The translations under genes were made by a program, and so were the position numbers. DNA of 64,000 nt from Prosopocoilus inquinatus (Eukaryota; Arthropoda; Insecta; Coleoptera; Lucanidae), in contig CM069872.1 in NCBI GenBank assembly GCA_036172665.1, forward strand, positions 46,796,101-46,860,100. The letters are read 5' to 3'. Below are positions 1 through 28,760 of the stretch, piece by piece. The notes beneath the pieces are model-generated. The model was not told the origin of the DNA, did not search any database, and worked only from the letters and a program-made list of their open reading frames with translations. How positions within the stretch are numbered: the first letter of the stretch is position 1; the number at the start of each line of letters is the position of its first letter.

Positions 1-2011
1 TGGAGGAAAGATTGCATAATGCGAACAATGACCTTGATTTTTTATGATGTAAGTAGGGACACAATAATAATTTTCTCAGTGTAATCGTGTTGGTGTGAAT
101 ATTATTTGTCCTTTGAAGAATTGAATGATGTGCTCTTAATTCCAACCGCGGCCCTTTAGGGTTTTTTTTTTAATTGACCGCATGTATTACTGCAGTATTT
201 TACGTATTTACAATTGCTTCATGTGCTAGATAATTAATCGAATTAAAGTGAAGCGAATCTTGTTTAATCAAACATTACAAATGAAAAATTCATTTTATGA
301 AGACTCCATTAACACAGTTGAGGAAACTGCGTTGTTTTTGCTGGAGCAAAAGAAATCAAAACAATGCAGATCACTGGCCGGCGTACGTGATTCATTAGGC
401 TGACATTCACACAGAACTTTTGAACGCGTAGGATACTTGCCACGCAGACTTGCTCGTGCAAAGAAAAAATCTTGCGCTTCAAGTACGCGAGTTAAAAAGT
501 GCATCCAGAAGTAACTGGAGTTTTAATAAATTAAACAATACTGGAGTTAAGTTGGTTGATCTAGAGGGCAAATTCAATGATCATCGCACCCTACTAAACG
601 ATATTTAAACATTTCAAATCAAGGTTAAGCATTCCGTCTGTAATAAGAAATTGGGTCTTTATAATGTCACTATTTAACAAGAAACCAATTGTACCCAAAT
701 ATCTTGTAAATCATTAAAATAAAAAAACCGTAACATTATTTATGCAAAATCGAAAGACAATTATAATTTGCATTAAATGCCATAGAGAAAAGGCAGTGGT
801 TGCATTAAAAGAATTCGTTGTTGTTCAAGATTGTATTACTGTTAAATTAAATAATCTGATTTTGCGAATAATAAATATAAGGGTATACAACAAATAAACA
901 TACAATAAAATAAATGGAATAAACATAAATTTATTTTCCAGTTGTATGATAAAAATACATTTGTCTGGGCTATTGTAAACGTTTTTGTTGAGGTATGCAA
1001 TGTTCTCATATTGGTCTATTGTTGTTTGTATCGAAAATGAACACAATTCGAGCGAAGTGAGCGCGAAAACGGTGCGTTGCGTTGTCGCGTGCACTGCGCG
1101 AAATAATTATTGCGTGAGGTGTATTAAAATTTGCAAGAAACGAAAATAAACAATCGAACTTTAAATATTAAAATGAAAACAATAATATATTCTTTTTTTT
1201 TAAATGTATCTACAACTCTATAACATAAATCCGAGAAATTTTTAAATGCTTCTAAATATTCAATAAACCAAACACATTGATTTTACACAAAGGTACTAAG
1301 TTTTGCACATGCAAAATTGGAGCAATTTGTGTAGGCAACACTGAGATATCTTTTAAAATTTACTATCATTAATTACAAATATATAAGATAATATACATTT
1401 GTGTTCATTTTTATCCGTACTTCAAGGATACTCTAGAAATATGTTATTTTCTCGTTAATCGTTTTTCAAGTTGCTCCTAATTGGCAGAAGAAATAAATTG
1501 CTACTTTATTGACAACGACTCGTATTTCTGTACGTTTATATGTATATGAAAAACGATGAACTTCCTGTTCTAGAATATGCTTGTAAGTTAATTAGTGCTA
1601 AATATTAAATAACAAATTAAAAAAAAAAAGTAATAAAACAAAGTGCGTGACTTTTAATATTTACAATATTAAATACGAAACTGAAATAATTTCCATTAAG
1701 TAATAAAAAAAATAATAAAAAAAGAATTAAGTATGTTCTCAGTAGCGTTAAATCTACAAGTATTGAGCTTAATTTAAAAATAAATTCATGTCCCTAAATA
1801 TATTTACAATCGATTTCAAAAAATACAAAGCAACATACATGTCATGGAGATCATAAAATTTAAAAACCTAAATTTTAATCAGATCACCGACTTTTTTATA
1901 CTCATTGCGTGACACAAGTTCGATTTTTAAGCACTGCAGTGTTTATTAGAAATAATTATCACATTCTTCTTAATTAGAAAATTTCACGTCTTAAGCGTTT
2001 TTTTTTTATTA
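1..2011. other. Non-coding flank downstream of groucho
   Basis: No gene could be supported here. The DNA is AT-rich, and the short open frames lack recognisable protein features. It lies downstream (3') of the minus-strand groucho stop codon, so the part nearest 2000 could be 3' UTR if the gene uses a distal polyadenylation site. A GC-richer patch at about 1045-1105 is the only compositional change seen. Confidence 0.5.
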
Positions 2012-2017
2012 TTTATT
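2012..2017 (-). promoter_or_regulatory. Candidate polyadenylation signal of groucho
   Basis: The minus strand reads AATAAA here, about 70 nt after the groucho stop codon. It is the nearest canonical signal. AATAAA-like hexamers are common in this AT-rich flank, so a longer 3' UTR is equally possible. Confidence 0.3.
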
Positions 2018-2088
2018 ACACGTGTTTTGAATGTTTTGATTCGGAGTATTATTTTCACTAGGCATGCTCGTAGATGTCTCTGCAGGCA

Positions 2089-18374
<16,286 letters not shown>

Positions 18375-19191
18375 CTGCAAACAAAAGAAACTCGCACAGT
18401 TATTACGCCAAAGCACGCAAGCCTAATTACAATGTTCGCCGGCATTAAAGCAAGCAGCCAACAAACAATAAACAGATTAGTTGGAACTAATTCGTCGTAA
18501 ATAATTTCGGATCGCCGATCGTGGAAACGTGCGATTATTTTTGTATGTCGTGTTGCAATAGGTGGGATGGACGGACGTGTTAATACGATTGCCATTGTTG
18601 TTGATGGCGATTAAGATATTTCCGAACCAAATCATTTAGTGTGCACTCTGAATGCTGTTATGCGTAAATGTGGTCGACGATTGCACAATCATCATGTTAA
18701 ACACAACAAAGGCTCTGTGGGGAACATTTTTTTTTGTACAACCTTTCACGGCTTCATTAATGTATATATCGGTTCTTTGTTGCGTATATTGTTCACTTTC
18801 GCAATAAATAACATTACGCATAAACGTAGACGCACAGTTGCGGCCTTTGAAAATTGGTACACTGAGAATTGACATCAATGTCAAAAATTCATAATTTAGT
18901 AATGTGTAAATCAAATCTTCATCTATCATTTTGATGTCAGTGTCAAATCTGACAAATCCCTAACAGTATATAAAGGCTGCGGTAAGTGAACGGTTGAAAT
19001 GGTCAAACCAAACCAGGTGATCACTTTTCTCAATTGGTGATTGGTCAGAGGGTTTAGTCAGACCGTTGACTTGACGATTTTGTGTAATTTGACCGTTCAC
19101 ATAACTCGGCCAAAGTGACTCGAGTGACATTTATAAACTTCAGACTTAAGAACAGTTTACACCACTGAAACATTTGTATTTGTTAAATCTG

Positions 19192-19704
19192 GGGTCCCTA
19201 GATGTGATTGACATTTAACGTGTCGGACAAGGTTCGGCAGTACAAGGTGATTTCGTTAGTAATGTCAGATTTTATAGTTGGCTGACATAACTTGATATGA
19301 TTTTCCTGTGGGTTAAAAAGAATAAAACATAAGCCGCTTTCCAATTGTCAAAATGAGCTACTCAGAGCTCCTCCGAACTGAACCAACATGTTCCAATTGT
19401 AGGGTGCGGAACGCGCTTGAACTGATCTTTTTTACTTTCCCCGTCACCTCATGCACCTGTTTCTATGAATACCCATTTATCAACGCCTGTATGACTTATG
19501 CAGCGTTCCCATTGAAATCTCGGAAGTGTAGTTCGGAGCAGATCAGTTTAGATCATCTCAGGTGCTTGAAATTCGTAATTGGAAACCGGCTATAGTATTG
19601 CTATGTCGTAAACGATTCGGACCTTGGCAAAACGACGGATTTGACGTTGTACTGCCGAACTCTCCCTGTCCGACATGTTAAATGTCAACCACATTTAGGG
19701 ACCC
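19192..19704. mobile_element. 513-bp TIR element with a nested inverted repeat
   Basis: The left end GGGTCCCTAGATGTGATTGA and the right end, whose complement reads GGGTCCCTAAATGTGGTTGA, match over about 60 bp, including CGTGTCGGACA and CGGCAGTACAA segments. A second inverted repeat is nested inside at about 19329-19595 (AGCCGCTTTCCAATT against AATTGGAAACCGGCT). No transposase is encoded. The open frame inside simply spans the nested repeat. Confidence 0.7.
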
Positions 19705-19758
19705 TAGTCAAAGCGTACCAGATTTCAAAGACCGCGACTGTACAACAAGTTTAGTTTT

Positions 19759-19979
19759 TATAAAGGAGTTCGCCCATTAGACCTGACCGTAATAGGACCG
19801 TATCCGGACCGACACAGTCAAAAAACGCCCGTATCGGGTCCGACAGGCTTCAGACCGTGCGTTACCCCATTTAAATATATGGAAAGAATGTTTTTTGACT
19901 GTGTCGGTCCGGATACGGTCCTTTTACGGTCCTATTACGGTCCTATTACGGTTAGGTGTAATGGGCGAACTTCTTTATA
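19759..19979. mobile_element. Foldback element with long arms
   Basis: The arms start TATAAAGGAGTTCGCCC and, on the other strand, TATAAAGAAGTTCGCCC. They share GACCGTATCCGGACCGACAC and GTCAAAAAACG. The right arm contains extra tandem copies of ACGGTCCTATT. It starts only about 55 bp after the 19192-19704 element. Confidence 0.75.
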
Positions 19980-22900
19980 CGATCTAACCGACAGGTGTGT
20001 CAAAATTGAAGTGATTTGCAAACTGAAAATATGTACTATCAAAATTATCTGTTATTTATTTTATATCTTGATTTTTGTTTACACATAGCTACTTGGTAAA
20101 ATGTAAAATTAAAATGTACTTGCGATGACATTAAGAATAGTTTGAAAAGTCAGCGAGTAATTAATAAATGAGGAAGTCAATTAATATAAAATTCTCTAAC
20201 GGAGTGACATTAAAGTAAGCGGGAATCCAACTCGTGAATGTACTGTTAATAATCCAGTAAATGAGGCGACCGTCGCGATGAAATAGGTCATGGAAGCCAC
20301 GGAGTTTTACAACCCCTCTTCGTGTGTTCCGGGCAATTTCTCCCTTGCGCTACAACTCGATGAAGCTTTTATTTCCCCGAGGGAATTTGTCCAACTTAGG
20401 GAATGAAACTGTACGAAATCGAAACACGTCTTTTGTCACCAGAATGTCTGAATTGTACGCTCCAGTAAGCCGGGAAGCGTACGTTCAATATGTCGCGAAA
20501 TGTGAATTTCCTTCGGATCGTATTGATTTATGTGCGGTAGCTTTTTAATAAAAAGTATACATCCCGTACAGCTCCCGGTATTTTATAACTCAATATTTTC
20601 GCTGTTACATTCTCGAACAGAAATTTATATGTATTTCATGCGCGCTTTCAAAAAAAAAGGGATGATTCTTTAATAAAAGTCAGCAGGAATGTTGTAGGAA
20701 GAAATAAGAAGGAAAGAAAAAAGCTCCCAGACAATAAATACTTTAATTTATTACTCAATTCACGCGCGCCAAGCACGAATGTGAAGAAAGTCTTTTCAAA
20801 ATACATTTCGTTTTCATTACACGAAAATGTTTGGCATTCCTTGAAATTAATAAAGTCCCTCTGATGAGAGCTGGGAGGGTACATTCATGCCCTGAGAGCT
20901 GTGAATACAACGGACGTAATTCGGTGTAACATTTCCAAAGCGATAATTAAGAAGGAGTTTGTTAAACCACTTCACTACCACAGCGTACACATCCCCGTAA
21001 TCCGCTAAGTGGTCGAAACAAACAACGTTTAGGGGTGGGTCAGTCCGCAACTCGTTGCAAGTTTCCTTTTGCGGTTGCGGGCTCCGGTAATAGAGCTACG
21101 TGTAAGTTAGAGAGCTCGACGTTTCCCGCGACGAGAATTACATTACAAGATACGCTCGCATTTTCTCGAACAAAGACGCCAGCTGCATTTACTGTAAAAT
21201 GCGATAGCGTAAGCTTGAATTTGAAATTGAGCTGACGCTGGGAAAACAACGCGGCTCCGGCGGATTATTGTTGTTGTTGAGAATCCGGCAAGGAATTGTT
21301 GGAAAATATTGTTTCTCTTCCATTAATTAGAGTATACACATATGCACATAGTCAAGATGGTATACAGGCTGTCTCAGATAATGGGAAACTCGCTTACTAT
21401 AAGAGATAGAAATTCGGTTACATGGTATCAGTTGCTTTACAATCTTTTTTAATTTCATGTAGTTCACGAGCTACACAAAAAAAAAAAACAAAATTTTGTA
21501 ATCGTAACCCTTTGAAATCCATAAATGCTCATGCTGCAATAATTAAACTTTTCAACATTTGTACGTGTTCCATAACATATAAGCACAATAAGTTCTTTTT
21601 TTCTGCTGCATCAACCATGAGGGTTAAAGTTATATAAATGTCTTTTTCACGTGATTTTACTAGAGAAACTTGTTGGTGGTGTAAGGTATCATCAGATGGC
21701 GACGGTAGTGAATGCCGTCATGGGACTCGGTTCACACCCTGCTCGTAACATAGAGTTTACACCCTCCCGCTGGGGAGTCGCACCTTACACGGGGCTTTAT
21801 ACAACACACAACTGTCACCTATATCACTACATCCTCGTAAATACCCTTAAATATATAGGAATAGATCGTCGGAAAACAAGGTCTGGCTGCGATAAATTAC
21901 CGTTTTATCCGCCACACCGCATTCACAGATATGTGTATCTTGGAAAATGATTTATTTATTTCAATTGTTTGTGCTGGTGTGCACACGCAAACTCAAACGC
22001 AAGGTTGTTGTTTATTAGCGGAAAAGATTTTTCTTCCTCAATTGTAGAAAAACGACAAACAAACAAAATCGATCCACTATGAAGAAAAAAAAATATTGTG
22101 TTTGAGTTCGAGGATGATAAAAAGAGTAATAAATCTGTAATGTTCTTTTTCCTCGCGCGGTATAAAGACGTAAAAAAAAAACAATATTAAATATTAAGAA
22201 TTAACCTCTAAGTCGTAACCTGCATTAGGGTGAGCGGGCGAAATCAGAGTTGATCCACCCTCGTGCGGGGGATTAAAATCGCACCTTTTTATCATCGCTA
22301 GTTGTGTAATATTTTTTCATTCCCCCTGTCTGTATCTAATCCATTTACCGTCCCCATCCGCTCTTGCTGGCTGTCAGCCACGCTTAATACCACGCTTTAT
22401 TTCCATCCGACATCCCCCACGGCGCGGGTAAATAAAAGAACGAACCTTAGACGTTCCTAACGACCAGATCAATGCAGTAACTCTAACCTATAAAAACAAC
22501 GGATTAAAACGCTTTTAGGCAGCCTTCCGTTAGCGAAAACGTTGCGTTGGGGCGAATATGTAGCAAATTAATTTTCTTCCAGGAATTATAAAGTGTAATT
22601 TTACTGAATCATAAGGCGCAAAAAAATTATGGATTATTTCGCTGAAATAAGATGAATGGATATTTTTTTAAATAAAATAAAAGAAACAAGTACAAGGAGG
22701 AATTTTGGGGGGGCGTAAGGAGTAATTCAAAGTTGCATTTTCTCCAGCTCATCATCATTGTAGTAAGTCCTTAGATGTCGTATAAACATAGTGAAATGAA
22801 GAGTAAGGAGAACATTAACAATAAGGGGAAATACGAAGGGTAACTTGAAGCACTCTCGGATGTGAATCACCCCTAAGTGACTCTCCATGCTTACAGCGTA

Positions 22901-23963
22901 AACGTTATATCCCATAATGGACAATATGTTGCTTAATGGCTCAGCTTGTCCCCTTGTAATAACTAATAATGTTCTCTTGCTCGCGGAGCCGCTGTTTTGT
23001 TGACGCGTGCTCACAATGTTAACATTCATGACTTCATGTTTTGGGGTCAAATTTATTTGCAATTTACCACACTCTTCAGGTAATTTTTAGCTTTAAAATT
23101 GCAAAAAATGGGGTAATGGATAAATACGGACGAGTCGTCAAAATCTTGGCCTTTGTCCGCGGGCGGCCCTGTAAAACGAATTATAATAAATGGTTTCCAT
23201 TTAAATACCCGGCGAAAAGTAATCGGGCCATCTCTGAAAAATTGCGCGCCGGCTTTCATCCCCTAATCAATTTACAGGCGGCCGAAAAACTACCACATTC
23301 TTCTGCCAGAAACAGACCGCCCTGTAAAGTGACGTGCCCTAATCTATTGTTAAAGCTCGGCCGGATCCGACCCTTTTATATTGTGTGCTTTTCCGTATTA
23401 TTCGTCGCTTCAAATCACGAACCTTTTGTGCGGTCGCGCGGAACTCTGTTTTATATTCCGGCCTGTTTTTCATTCAATTATTGTTTTGACTCCTAAATGC
23501 TTTATGAGGCTTAGTTTCGAGTAACAAGTTTGCTCACCTCTCACTTCTCACATTCTCCACTACAGATTAATATGTAATGTGAAACTCGTCGGCCTCATCG
23601 TCAAAGGAATTTCTTAACATTGATACAATATTCAATAAAACGGGCAAATTAGTTAGGAAAAGCATGAGCAAGATGCTGATTTGTTCAACATCGGCCTCTT
23701 TTAGCACCAAATCACAAATTTATTATATAATTATATACAAAACTTGAAACTAATTGAAGAATTAAAGCAGAAAATAGCTTGACATGTAGGAACTTAAATG
23801 CAAGTTGAAAACCAACAATGAACTGAAATGAATCATGACGTCATTTAACAATGTTCGTTCCCTTTCCTCTCGGACAGAAAGTATCGCCATAGTATCGAAC
23901 AGAAAGTATCACCGTAGCTTACAATAGAGAGACTGCATAAATTCACCTATTTTTACGTTTAGA

Positions 23964-24975
23964 TTGATATTACGTAACAGGCTACAAAGCTTCACAGATT
24001 CTGTAGTAGGAGAGTATCAAGCAGGATTCCGGAAAAATAGTTCAGTTGCAGACCAAATCTTCACCCTAAAGGAAATACAAACAATCTGTTATAATTACAA
24101 TGTAGCACTGCACTGCATTTTCATCGACTTCCGACGAGCTTACGAGTATGACTCGATAAGGGTAACAGGCTACAAAGTTTCACAGATTCTGTAGTAGGAG
24201 AGTATCAAGCAGGATTCCGGAAAAATCGTTCCGTTATAGACCAAACCTTCACCCTAAAGGAAGTACAATCCAGTAAAATTACAATATAGCAGTACACTGC
24301 ATTTTCAACAACTTCCAAGGAGCATATGATTCGATAATGAGAGAAAAATTGCATGAGGCAATGTCAGAAATAAAAAATAGATAAGGCATCATAAGGCTTG
24401 TCAAAATGACAATGGATGGCTCAGTAAGCAAGCATGGTTTCGGAACCTTTTGATCTAAACATAGGACTAAGATAAGGGGATCCGTTTTCGACCAGTTTAT
24501 TTAACATTGTTCTAGACAAAATAATTCGAGGCAGCGGATTAAATAGAGTAGGCACGATAATAAACAAAGTTCACCTGTGTTTAGCTTATGCGAACGATAT
24601 TGCCCTCTTGGCCACTACGAAGAAAGAACTTGCTCGAGTGATGAAATCGTTGGAGGTACACACAAGGCAGGTGAGTTTAGAAATAAACGAACGTTAAACG
24701 AAATCATTGCAAATGAAATGCAGGGACACACATAACGGTATTGAAATAAATTTGGGAGGAAGTAAAAAAATTAAAAGATTCGAGGCTTTACATGGAGTAT
24801 GGCTAGTGGACAGTGAAAGTGGAAACAGAACTTCAGAAATAAGAGCCGGAATTATAAAAGGAGACAGCTGTGCGGGAATATTAAACAGGTTCTTAAAATC
24901 AAAATTATCACTTGTATTGTATTTTATTGTAAGCAGAACATAAAGAGGAGATACGAAAGATTGTTTTCTGCGCAT
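23964..24975 (+). pseudogene. Non-LTR retrotransposon reverse transcriptase pseudogene with internal 188-bp duplication
   Basis: The frame reads GEYQAGFRKNSSVADQIFTL and CIFIDFRRAYEYDS, the fingers/palm region of LINE reverse transcriptases. Further on come DPFSTSLFNIVLDKII-like residues and LAYANDIALLATT. The catalytic YADD box has become YAND, so the enzyme would be inactive. The block 23974-24161 is repeated directly as 24162-24349. The tail at about 24760-24910 (INLGGSKKIKRF, AGIIKGDSCAGILNR) continues the LINE. Stops and frameshifts separate the blocks. Confidence 0.8.
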
Positions 24976-25146
24976 AATGTGCGTTGACTACAACTAAAGA
25001 TCTTCGCAAAAGCAATAAACTGTATTCGGATTTTGAAAGATTCTAAATTTACGTTTCTTCCCAAATACTACAAACTATAATTACTTAGTGAACGAATTAA
25101 GCAGTTTTAAAGATCGAGAAGAAGAGTAGAAGAGAAAGGAGATAAT

Positions 25147-25371
25147 GGGATGTATTCTGTAACATTGATATGGACTTGATACGTATCAATTATTGCAGTT
25201 TCGTAACAACTTGCAATCCGCATCGCATCAAGTGTGATATAAAGTTAATATGCATCTCCCTTTAATTGGCGGTCGGAAATCCACTTGAATTGCTATGAAA
25301 TCGTATCAAGTTCTCTTCAATTATTGAAGACCATATCAGCGGATATGCATATCGGTGTTACAGAATAGCCC
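25147..25371. mobile_element. 225-bp inverted-repeat element
   Basis: The left end GGGATGTATTCTGTAACA and the right end TGTTACAGAATAGCCC are inverted, with GATATG inverted just inside. A 20-bp direct repeat follows on the right (TGTTACAGAATARCCCTGAA twice). It has no coding capacity. Confidence 0.6.
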
Positions 25372-27884
25372 TGAATGTTACAGAATAACCCTGAATATAT
25401 CTTTTATAGCTTATATAAACGAGGGGGTTACCAACTTGTCATTGATTCGACCTGGAAAAAACTAACTGATCTAAAAACGGATGTACTGATAACAAAAAAA
25501 AGAGTTTTTTTTATGTGCAGGTTACCCTGAACAAAATTTGCAACTTCAAAGATCCATTTTATTAAACAGCAGGGTTTAATTAATTGCAACGATGCAGGTT
25601 CTAAATTTTTATTCGCTTTGACAAGAGCATGTGCAGCGGCGCGACGCCGGCGAGCGTATTTTTCGCAAATGAAGTAACAGTTGTTTCATCCACAATATAG
25701 CGCGATAATGTGTGGGGGCATGAAGCGTATATTAAAGCCCGCCAGCATAACGCGAGATTTGTGGCAGTTTTATTTTCTCGAGAGAGCGAACAGGATGGCA
25801 CTACAAACAATAAAGCTCGCGTCATTGTACGCGCCCAGCATTTGAATACCCTCCATTGTACCTCCGTTCCTACAATAAAGCTGACTTTCCGTATTCGGTC
25901 TGCGCACACTACCAGCTCAACTTGCGTTATTATAAATTCATTGTCGCCCTTTTTTCACGTACGAACACACGCACCCCTTGTGTGTCATCAGTTTTGCCCT
26001 AACAATCCAACTTTGTCTTCAAGCAAACCAGAAAACAGTTCGAAAATAAACACCATGTAATTTGATTCGGTTCTATAGTCAAAAATGAGAAGTCAACCCA
26101 ACCGGCCTTATAAGGTTTCTTTATTTCAGAAATCCTTTTCTAACTTACTGTAGTATAATATCAATTAGGGTCGGTTCTTCATTTTTTATTTATACTCCAA
26201 CTCAAAGTGAATTAATTCAAATCATCTCATGATCTCAGCTCTCTGTCAGACAAATTTATTGCTTGGTAAGTGAAGAACGTCTCTTACTTTAAACTCTGAA
26301 TGTAGTTTAAACCAAAATTAAAAAATCGATAGAAGTCCATATTACCAAGATTGTTTAGTATAAGGGAAATCTTTTGGTCGACTTGATTATTGCAAAAACC
26401 AAAATGCAAAACTACATCAATCAATAATATGAATAACTGAAGCGCAACATTTCGTTACTGGTGGCGAACAAGTGTAAAGGCTGTCGCACACTTAGCGCGG
26501 CGAAGCGCGGCGCCGAAGTTTTCTTTTGCTGTATTCTTATCAGAGTGCGCACACTTATGCGAAGCGCGGCGAATCGTATCTAAGTAGAGCTAAAAAAAAA
26601 GGTCTTAAACTTTTTCTATTTATTGCTCAGTATCTGAGAAAAAAAAATGAATTTAAACATAAACTATGAAATGAAAATGAATTCATGAATACTATCCTGA
26701 TAATAAATTACATCGATTACATGTGAGCGAATTAATTCCGGCATGTGGCATAAACAGTAGAAAGCAGTAAATCTAGCGAATTAGTTATTCTAAACTATAA
26801 CATTTACAGATGTTATTACGGTTTGTAGTTTCCGCGAAATCCATCCCAGCATTTGCGCTAATAAATAATATGTTACAGCGGCGGCGTCAAGTCATAACGT
26901 CCGTTCTAAATCTTTAAAGCACACATTAGCGATGCATAAAACGATCACTCCGCATTTGGGGCGCTGCCCAAATTTCCAAAACATAAACCCAATATATTCA
27001 ATTCGCGTCCGCATAATTTGATGGGTCGTCCCTTAAATCAATTACAAGGCGGGGGAGGGAATTATTGCATGCAGAGCGAACGGGTTGATTAAGCACAATT
27101 TATACTATTCCAAATATTATTCCCGATGCGAATCAGGTGAATCACGGCGGCTTATAATTCATTTGCGATGCTGCAATAATAATTCGAATCGTTGAACTGG
27201 GGCGATAGGGTGACAAGGTGCCCTCAATGCATGCATAAATTCCGGGTGGCATAAATTGAGGTTATATGCGAAACTCGTGGCAATGCGAGAGATGATCCGC
27301 CTCGCAGCACTTGGCGCAATTGCCGGTTTTATTACCGACGTCATTGCGAATTTAACATCCCACACGTGCTACGGACTTGACTATTATGCATTTTACAGCC
27401 ACAATAACACTGGAGCTCGATAGCAAATGTTTTATTATGACAAAACCAGAACACAGGATTTTTTACCATTAGTACATTCCGAATTCCCAAATGTTCCGTT
27501 TAATATCCCTTTCAAAATTTAATTATTTTCTTGTTTCTGGACGATTTCATGATTTAAGAAACTCCCATATAAAGAGTGATCAAGAGAAAAACGAATTAGA
27601 TCGCTGGCGTTGGAATTTAAAAGTATGTAAGTATGTCTTGAATAACATCATACTAACATTAATTGTCAATCAATTGACATATATTTAAAGCGACATTTAA
27701 AGTACCTCTTAAAAACTTTATAAATAAAGGTTTTTAAAACTAAGCACAAGTCTTATCATACAGACTTATTTAGTAAAGGGCATAAAGTTAATAATAGGTT
27801 TACTAAATAGATACATGATACGCCGCTAAAGGAGTTTTGTGAAACATTTCCTGTATCCAATTTCAGTACAAGCAATTTTATCTA

Positions 27885-28760
27885 TCGGTGAAAGACTTCA
27901 GAGGCTCTGGCACTGTTTGCAAAAGGCCTAGAAGTGGCAAAACTGAATCTGCATGTTCAGCAGATAACGTCGTCCTTGTTCGGGAGGTTATGGATACCGT
28001 ACCAAAGACATCCGCAAGAAATTTGTCATAATATGGAACTTGCCCCACTTTTTTGAAAAAGGATCTTGCACCTTGCACTATATCGTTGCCGTGTAACTGT
28101 GGTCCAAAAGTTACTTGCTGGCAATCCCATACAAAAACAAACCTATTGACAGTGGTTTCTTGAAAATTTTAAAGGTGAAGTCTTGGCAAGACCTTTTTTT
28201 AGCGACAAGGCTTGGTTTTGTTTAAAGGATTACATTAACTCTTAGAACTTGAAGGATGTGGAGTAGCCATGAGTTTATTGAAACATGTGCGTGCTCAGAA
28301 AGTTGTAGTGTGGGCAGGTCTTAGTTAATCGCAGAAGGCTCATAGGTTCCATTTTCTTTCTTTTTGAGGGAACACCTAGGCCCGGTTTTTCCATCAGAGT
28401 TTAACTTTAAGCTTGTTTGTTTCCACAGGAATAAAACGGAGCTTAAAGTTAAACCCCAATTGAAAAACTGGCCCTTAATGCTATCGGTACAGGACTGAAC
28501 TTTAGGAACTTTTTTCTGAATCAAGTCGAGAGTGAGCTTCGTGAAGATCTTTGCAGCAAGACGGAGTCATAATTCACACTACTGCTGCATCTGTCACGTG
28601 AATGTTATGACAATAGAATTGTCAGTCGAAACACGAACAATAACAGGTCCCCACGATCCTGTGGCCTGATTCCATTAGATTTCTTGGCCTTACCCAAAAA
28701 ATGAAATTCTGTATCGGATCTTGAAAATATGCGTGATATAATTGATGGACGACCACTCTT
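27885..28760 (+). pseudogene. IS630/Tc1-superfamily transposase pseudogene
   Basis: The frame fragments read FRGSGTVCKRPRSGKTES, VREVMDTVPKTSARNL and FLKKDLAL (helix-turn-helix half), then SDKAWFCLKDYINS around the first catalytic Asp, and later RIVSRNTNNNRSPRSCGLIP followed by LDFLAL around the usual DxxPLDFF box. These match the insect Tc1/mariner relatives whose N-terminus has GSVxxRPRSGRP and whose catalytic end has PPRSPDLTPLDFF (family knowledge). Many stops and shifts occur, and a MITE (28379-28474) interrupts the gene. It is dead. Confidence 0.75.
28379..28474. mobile_element. PIF/Harbinger-like MITE inside the IS630/Tc1 pseudogene
   Basis: The 96-bp element has ends GGCCCGGTTTTTCCATCAGA and, inverted, AAAAACTGGCCC. 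The inner arms AACTTTAAGCTTG and AGCTTAAAGTTAAA also pair. It is flanked by CTA on the left and TTA on the right, close to the 3-bp TWA duplication of PIF/Harbinger. A second copy is at 30590-30717. Confidence 0.75.

Noticed and set aside
22727..23062. 111-codon minus-strand frame with a hydrophobic stretch
   Set aside because: It starts at a TTG, matches no family I recognise, and has no splice context that would make a gene. A receptor fragment was considered but not supportable.
23041..23496. 151-codon plus-strand frame
   Set aside because: No recognisable motif; the underlying GC-rich sequence looks non-coding, and the opposite strand is equally open.
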